This document shows positions 31,483-35,322 of a stretch of DNA of 35,322 bases, piece by piece. A model generated the notes under the pieces. That model was not told the origin of the DNA. It was given only the letters and a program-made list of their open reading frames with translations, and made no database searches. The DNA lies in IMG/VR virus record IMGVR_UViG_3300022074_000168, positions 1 through 35,322 of that record; one strand, 5' to 3'. Every line of letters begins with the position of its first letter. The first letter of the stretch is position 1. The position numbers and the translations under genes are program-made. Source of the DNA: a virus.

Positions 31483-31656
31483 ATGAGCATACAAGATAAA
31501 AGAGAAAGAATAATTTTAACAGTTGCAGCGCATTTAGAAACCGCCGACCCAACAACAGACCACAAGCAAAAGCTAGTAGGCTTGGATGCTCTTTTGTGTG
31601 AGGCCATTGGCATCGACCAAGAAACAAATCCACCAGAGTTCATTTTAGTACCCTAA
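31483..31656 (+). CDS. Rightward 57-residue moron gene
   Basis: ATG 31483 with AAGGGAG ending 7 nt upstream; 57 residues, opening MSIQDKRERIILTVAAHLET and ending TNPPEFILVP. Predicted mostly helical; no family recognised. It runs opposite to the whole surrounding structural block, with its own promoter at 31429-31456, and its last 12 nt overlap the end of the convergent gene at 31645. This arrangement is that of a moron, an added gene expressed independently of phage late transcription. Its role could be anti-defence or host modulation, but the sequence does not show it. Confidence 0.7.
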   Translation: MSIQDKRERIILTVAAHLETADPTTDHKQKLVGLDALLCEAIGIDQETNPPEFILVP

Positions 31657-32967
31657 CAAGCCAGACATAGTGTCGACAAGCTCTTGATCGACAATCTGAT
31701 AAGGGTTGTTCAGTCTTGTAGTATACTGTTTCATGCTCGCAGGTTGTGGCGCACCAGACTTTGTCGTCGCCCCCTCAAGGGTTTTAAAGAAATCTCTATA
31801 AAAAATTTCATTTGGTATTGTTCCAGAAAGCTGCACAGGATCGCCAGCGCGGCGCATAGCGGTGCTATATGTTGAGTGAGGCATTATAGGGCTTTTAACA
31901 GCGCCGCTGGCGACATCAATAGGTATAAAAGACAATCCGGTTTGAAATGTTGGAACGTCTTGCTGCGCTTTTTCTGTCAAAGCATATCTAGCCTTGCCAA
32001 CCATTGGGAAGCCTTTTGACCGCCACAAATCTTTGTCCATTTCCTTAATTATCGTCGCTCTAGTTTTACCAGATTTTTGCGACTTCATCCATTCCCTAAA
32101 CTTGGGCGACTTTACACCGGGGAAGCTTGGAAAAGATTTTTTTATTTCATCATCAAATTGCTTTGCGTCTTTCTTGGTTATTTTTGATACTTTTAACATT
32201 TCAGCTACTGCGGCTGAGTTAAAATCAGTAAAGTCAACGGCTGTTGGGTTCATTGTAGAATGAGCCAAAACAACATCTTCTATGCCAGTTTCTTCCTGAG
32301 CCTTTTTAGCGCGGGCTAAAAGCCCTGATATAACACCCTCATCTGACGCCCAAGCATATGGCGTTGCAAGCTGGTAATCCCTGCCCCCCAAAGCAGATAC
32401 CGGCTCATCAAAGACCTGACCAGATAAACTTTTAAGGGTGCCAACTCCACTTCTATCGCCAGCGCCAAACAACGCAACTTTCCCAAGCAGGCTTTCCGGT
32501 TTGACAATTTTTCTATCTGGGAAAAGCAGGCTCATAGGCTCAAAATCATACTGCATTTCAGCCAAAGGCTCGTCGAGTTTTATCTTGCTGTACCCCATAG
32601 GGTCTAACTCAGTTTTCGTCGGCGGCTTTATACGCCCCGCAACCTTAGCGGCTCTAGGTGCTTTCATAGCAGCGCCAACAGGAATAAGCGGCGGCACAAC
32701 CGTACCAGCAGCCATAAAGGCGTCACCGAGTAAGCCTAGCCCCTGCAAGCCAGCGTCCATATACTGACCGCTGCCAATGTTAGCCATCATGCTAGGTTCG
32801 TATTCGCCAGCGGTTGTCATGCTTGGCGCATAGCCCGCCGCGTCGGCTACGCCGGAGCCGGGGGCGAACATCAGGCCGGTAGCTAACGGCGCGTATGGGT
32901 CAAACGACGCCATATCCATAGGCTCGGCCAGCAGCCCCTGCTGATATGCGCCTCTAAATTGATTCAT
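31645..32967 (-). CDS. Large polyvalent-protein-associated domain protein (probable)
   Basis: 440 residues from ATG 32967 (TGATG overlap). The first 110 residues are Met/Ala/Gly-rich with a hydrophobic segment (LLGDAFMAAGTVVPPLIPVG). From about 150 on the pattern GKVALFGAGDRSGVGTL, SALGGRDYQLATPYAWASDE, FPSFPGVKSPKFREWM, SKGFPMVGKARYALTE and PHSTYSTAMRRAGD resembles a domain I recall from large polyvalent proteins injected with phage DNA. The match is from memory only. It lies next to terL, where MuF-type capsid-fusion proteins often sit. Confidence 0.45.
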   Translation of the reverse strand: MNQFRGAYQQGLLAEPMDMASFDPYAPLATGLMFAPGSGVADAAGYAPSMTTAGEYEPSMMANIGSGQYMDAGLQGLGLLGDAFMAAGTVVPPLIPVGAAMKAPRAAKVAGRIKPPTKTELDPMGYSKIKLDEPLAEMQYDFEPMSLLFPDRKIVKPESLLGKVALFGAGDRSGVGTLKSLSGQVFDEPVSALGGRDYQLATPYAWASDEGVISGLLARAKKAQEETGIEDVVLAHSTMNPTAVDFTDFNSAAVAEMLKVSKITKKDAKQFDDEIKKSFPSFPGVKSPKFREWMKSQKSGKTRATIIKEMDKDLWRSKGFPMVGKARYALTEKAQQDVPTFQTGLSFIPIDVASGAVKSPIMPHSTYSTAMRRAGDPVQLSGTIPNEIFYRDFFKTLEGATTKSGAPQPASMKQYTTRLNNPYQIVDQELVDTMSGLLGY

Positions 32968-33440
32968 CAAATATTTTTCCTACGCATCATATCGCCAAAA
33001 TCATCATCATTAACGCCCAAGGCGCTACCAAATTTAGGCAAGTTATCTGTAGGCATCAACGGAACACCACCCATCATTTCTTGCTTGGTCTCATAATCGA
33101 AGCCAAACATTCTCTTGTAAAATTCTTCCTCAGACATTTGCAGGGGGTCAGCTAACAGGCCGTAACTACCGGCACCTTCCATAAACTCACCAAAGTCACC
33201 GACCAACGGCTCACCAAAAATGGGGTTATATGGAAGTGCGTATTCTGCGGAACTTCTAATTTCATCAGCCGTCAAGTCGCCTGACATGACAAGCTCCATA
33301 ATGTGTGAGCGTGCCGCCTTCGGCATTTTCAGAAAAGACGGCCCCAAGACATCATAGGCAACTTTGACTGGAGACAGGTTAAATGCGTCCTCGTCGCTCA
33401 TGCCCTCAGGCCGGAACCTAGACGCGGTAACTTTTTCCAT
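32967..33440 (-). CDS. Unknown virion-cluster protein
   Basis: 157 residues from ATG 33440, overlapping the terminase stop by one base (TGATG). Two parts: AFNLSPVKVAYDVLGPSFLK with MPKAARSHIMELVMSGDL, which looks helical, then an acidic, Gly/Phe-rich half (YNPIFGEPLVGDFGEFMEGA) ending DDDFGDMMRRKN. The same style as the N-terminus of the next gene (low-complexity Met/Gly/Asp) hints at a related origin. Function unknown. Confidence 0.55.
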   Translation of the reverse strand: MEKVTASRFRPEGMSDEDAFNLSPVKVAYDVLGPSFLKMPKAARSHIMELVMSGDLTADEIRSSAEYALPYNPIFGEPLVGDFGEFMEGAGSYGLLADPLQMSEEEFYKRMFGFDYETKQEMMGGVPLMPTDNLPKFGSALGVNDDDFGDMMRRKNI

Positions 33441-34840
33441 CAGACCACCCAATTCGTTTTTGGTTTCAAACTGCGATTTGAATTATAACCTCTTGAGTAG
33501 CCACCGGCAACCGCACCCTGACCCGCGAAGGTCAGCACAAACGCGTCGGCCACGTCGGGTGAACGCTGGCCGCGACGCTTCATCTCGTCCTTGGATTCAA
33601 CCTTCAGCTTGCCAGTAGATAGGTATTTATAGCGGATGCCCGACAACTCCGATATCAGCGTGTCGTCTTGCGGTATTTTGCAGTCTCGCGCCTCAAACCA
33701 CTCGCGGCAGTGCCAGAACAGCTCATCCCTGAGCCTGTTAAACTTAGCCTTTAGGCTGGCAGTCTCAGACACAGATATGCCAACGGCGGGCATATCCAGC
33801 TCCCTAAGCCGGTCAGCCAGTCCTGCGCCAAGGCCAATGGCGTCAATGTAGATCGCCTGTGGCCGCATCTGGTAAGGCACGGCGTCGTATTCCGCCAGCA
33901 CGATACCGGCCAGCTCCATCAAGTCCTTATTCTGCCACGTCTTGATCGGCTCGACCAATATATTGCCCTGACGCTTGGACAGCGCCGACCTATCCGATCC
34001 AAACCGCGCAACGTCCAAGCCCCAGACAACCGGCGTGGTCGGGCCTGATTCCACGTCTCGCTTTGTCGCATCCTCAATCAAGTGCAAAGGCAACAGCACG
34101 TCGTCCGACTGCTTTGGAAACTCACCCAAGACGCGAACCGCGAAGACGTTGCTCTCCTCGCCGTATTTTTCGCCCATCTCGCGGATAAACTTGGGGTCAA
34201 CATATTCGCCCTCACTGCACGACACAGTGATGCAGTGCCATTTTTCGCGGTCGCCGTGGAAGGCGTCGTAAAAATAACCGTCCGACCGTGTGGGGTTCCC
34301 GCACATAATGATTTTCGCGCCGGGGGTGGATAGCGCACCGCTGGCCGTCTCAAAGATTACGTTAGGCACGCCGGACGCTTCCTCGACCACAAACAGCATG
34401 TGCGGCGAGTGAAAGCCCGCGAGGGATTCAGGATTTTCGCGGCGGCTCGTTCTAGCCACTGCGAAGCTGTCGGGTGCGCCCTTGAGGCTGATCTTGTCAG
34501 CCTTGAACTCCAGCAGCTCCTTGAACGCGGGCGGCATGTTACGCGCCCAGCGGTCGATCTCCGTCCACAGCACGTCCGATAGCTGGTGTGCGCTGTTCGC
34601 GGTGACGGCTACCTTGCACGGATAATGCGTCATCAGCCACCACAGAACCACCCAGCTCTCAAAAGCGGTCTTGCCGACACCGTGGCCTGATTTGATGGCG
34701 ACACGATCATTTGTGGCGATTGCGTCTAGCGCCTTTGCCTGCCACTTTTGCGGCGTGGCACCCAAGACCTCCTCGACAAACAACGTGGGGTCAGCCCTTA
34801 ATGCGGCAATCGCTTCGACGGTGGCGGGGGTGGTGGTCAT
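33440..34840 (-). CDS. terL: Terminase large subunit
   Basis: 466 residues; AGGATGGATTTAAC precedes ATG. ATPase domain: Walker A GHGVGKT (52-58), Walker B LFVVEEA (149-155) with the catalytic glutamate pair, and motif III CGNPTRSDGYF (180-190). RNaseH-like nuclease domain: GLDVARFGSD (274-283, D276), IYIDAIGLGAG (330-340, D333) and SPDVADAFVL near the C-terminus. It drives DNA into the prohead and cuts it. Its length and motif arrangement match terminases of headful-packaging P22-like phages. The small subunit is at the opposite end of the window. Confidence 0.93.
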   Translation of the reverse strand: MTTTPATVEAIAALRADPTLFVEEVLGATPQKWQAKALDAIATNDRVAIKSGHGVGKTAFESWVVLWWLMTHYPCKVAVTANSAHQLSDVLWTEIDRWARNMPPAFKELLEFKADKISLKGAPDSFAVARTSRRENPESLAGFHSPHMLFVVEEASGVPNVIFETASGALSTPGAKIIMCGNPTRSDGYFYDAFHGDREKWHCITVSCSEGEYVDPKFIREMGEKYGEESNVFAVRVLGEFPKQSDDVLLPLHLIEDATKRDVESGPTTPVVWGLDVARFGSDRSALSKRQGNILVEPIKTWQNKDLMELAGIVLAEYDAVPYQMRPQAIYIDAIGLGAGLADRLRELDMPAVGISVSETASLKAKFNRLRDELFWHCREWFEARDCKIPQDDTLISELSGIRYKYLSTGKLKVESKDEMKRRGQRSPDVADAFVLTFAGQGAVAGGYSRGYNSNRSLKPKTNWVV

Positions 34841-34841
34841 G

Positions 34842-35322
34842 TTAAATCCATCCTATTTTCGTGTCAGTGGTGCCGCGATCCCATACAAACCAAGCGTATG
34901 CCGTCGTGCCGGTGCTGGTCGGTGCCTCATCGCCGCGCCAAATCGTCAGGCGCTTGGCAAACACCCAAACCCTCGACGGCGGCGCTATGTCAAAAAGCTC
35001 GGCCTTGCGCCTCTTGGATTCAAGAAACGACAGGCGCAACAGCCAGCAATGCTTTTCTGCGCCAAGGTCTATGGCTTTCTGAACAAACGCCTGAGCGTGT
35101 TTATAGGGCGGGTTTGTGACGATATTAGGTGCAAGGAGCTGATCAGCGGCCAAGAAGTCAGCATTTGACGCCCCGAATCCGTAATCGTGCAAGTCAGTGC
35201 TAATAACCGCGTTTTTCTCCGATAGCACGTCGCTGATGGCTCCGTTACCGCAGGCCGGTTCCCATATGTCGCCGCGAAACGCCTCAACCGCTGCCAAGGC
35301 GCGTGTGGCTAATGGCGGGGTT
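34842..35322 (-). CDS. Class I SAM methyltransferase-like protein, 5' end missing
   Basis: At least 159 residues; the frame is open to the window edge and no convincing start is inside. TPPLATRAL at the edge, motif I DIWEPACGNGAISDVLSE, motif IV TNPPYKHAQAFVQKAI (NPPY), and later DTKIGWI. This is the pattern of phage adenine-N6 methyltransferases of the (D/N)PPY type. The gene before terL is often such an enzyme in marine podophages. A TTG at 35297 is not a likely start because TPP-type residues upstream belong to the fold. Confidence 0.75.
   Translation of the reverse strand, partial: TPPLATRALAAVEAFRGDIWEPACGNGAISDVLSEKNAVISTDLHDYGFGASNADFLAADQLLAPNIVTNPPYKHAQAFVQKAIDLGAEKHCWLLRLSFLESKRRKAELFDIAPPSRVWVFAKRLTIWRGDEAPTSTGTTAYAWFVWDRGTTDTKIGWI

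Noticed and set aside
1-35322. tRNA genes, CRISPR arrays or insertion sequences
   Set aside because: None was seen by eye: no spaced direct repeats, no transposase, no convincing cloverleaf. A tRNAscan run was not possible.

Overview
The window looks like an almost complete genome (about 35.3 kb) of a lytic-looking, short-tailed (podovirus-type) marine bacteriophage. It contains terminase subunits, a P22-type portal, scaffold, SU10/DUF5309-type major capsid protein (MCP), neck and tail-tube proteins, ejection-type proteins, a giant tail fibre, a lysis cassette and a small replication set. No integrase, DNA polymerase, RNA polymerase, tRNA or CRISPR array was seen. The GTA-type 3-TM holin, the DUF6378, DUF6321 and LamG/DUF7483-like proteins, the mid-range base composition and the overall size suggest a phage of a marine alphaproteobacterium (Roseobacter or SAR116-like). 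It is comparable in size and layout to the ~35 kb HTVC010P-type pelagiphages. The host assignment is inference from gene content.

Layout. (1) 159-7041, leftward: a ribbon-helix-helix regulator, a PD-(D/E)XK nuclease, a C5-cytosine methyltransferase with a second long gene-like frame inside it, another PD-(D/E)XK nuclease, an SSB-like protein, a primase-helicase, a protein with a bacterial SSB-type C-terminal tip, several small proteins and the small terminase. (2) 7042-7149: a divergent control region with a sigma70-like promoter under a perfect 8-bp inverted repeat. (3) 7150-10017, rightward: an early-type operon with two unknown proteins, a small membrane protein, an HNH endonuclease, a YqaJ-type exonuclease, a LexA-type DNA-binding protein and a small unknown, closed by a hairpin at 10023-10038. 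(4) 35322-10039, leftward: methyltransferase, large terminase, a polyvalent-type protein, tiny basic proteins, portal, virion protein, scaffold, MCP, connector, tail, ejection proteins, fibres, fibre chaperone and lysis genes.

Main discoveries. The MCP gene is split by a 210-nt ORF-less group I intron (25687-25896), with P1, P3-P10 and the consensus R and S elements readable by eye; splicing restores a 316-codon capsid gene. The intron has no endonuclease of its own, but the genome carries a free-standing HNH enzyme and a PD-(D/E)XK protein resembling I-Ssp6803I, so collaborative homing is possible. The cytosine methyltransferase gene carries a 287-codon same-strand overlapping frame with its own ribosome binding site and a repeated W-x-TP signature. 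A rightward 57-codon gene with its own promoter (31429-31656) sits as a moron inside the leftward structural block.

How it works together. With no polymerase of its own the phage probably relies on host RNA and DNA polymerases. The primase-helicase, an SSB-like protein and the protein ending in an SSB-type tip could recruit the host replisome. The small terminase at the left end and the large terminase at the right end become neighbours if the molecule is circular or circularly permuted, which suggests the window is a genome opened between them.
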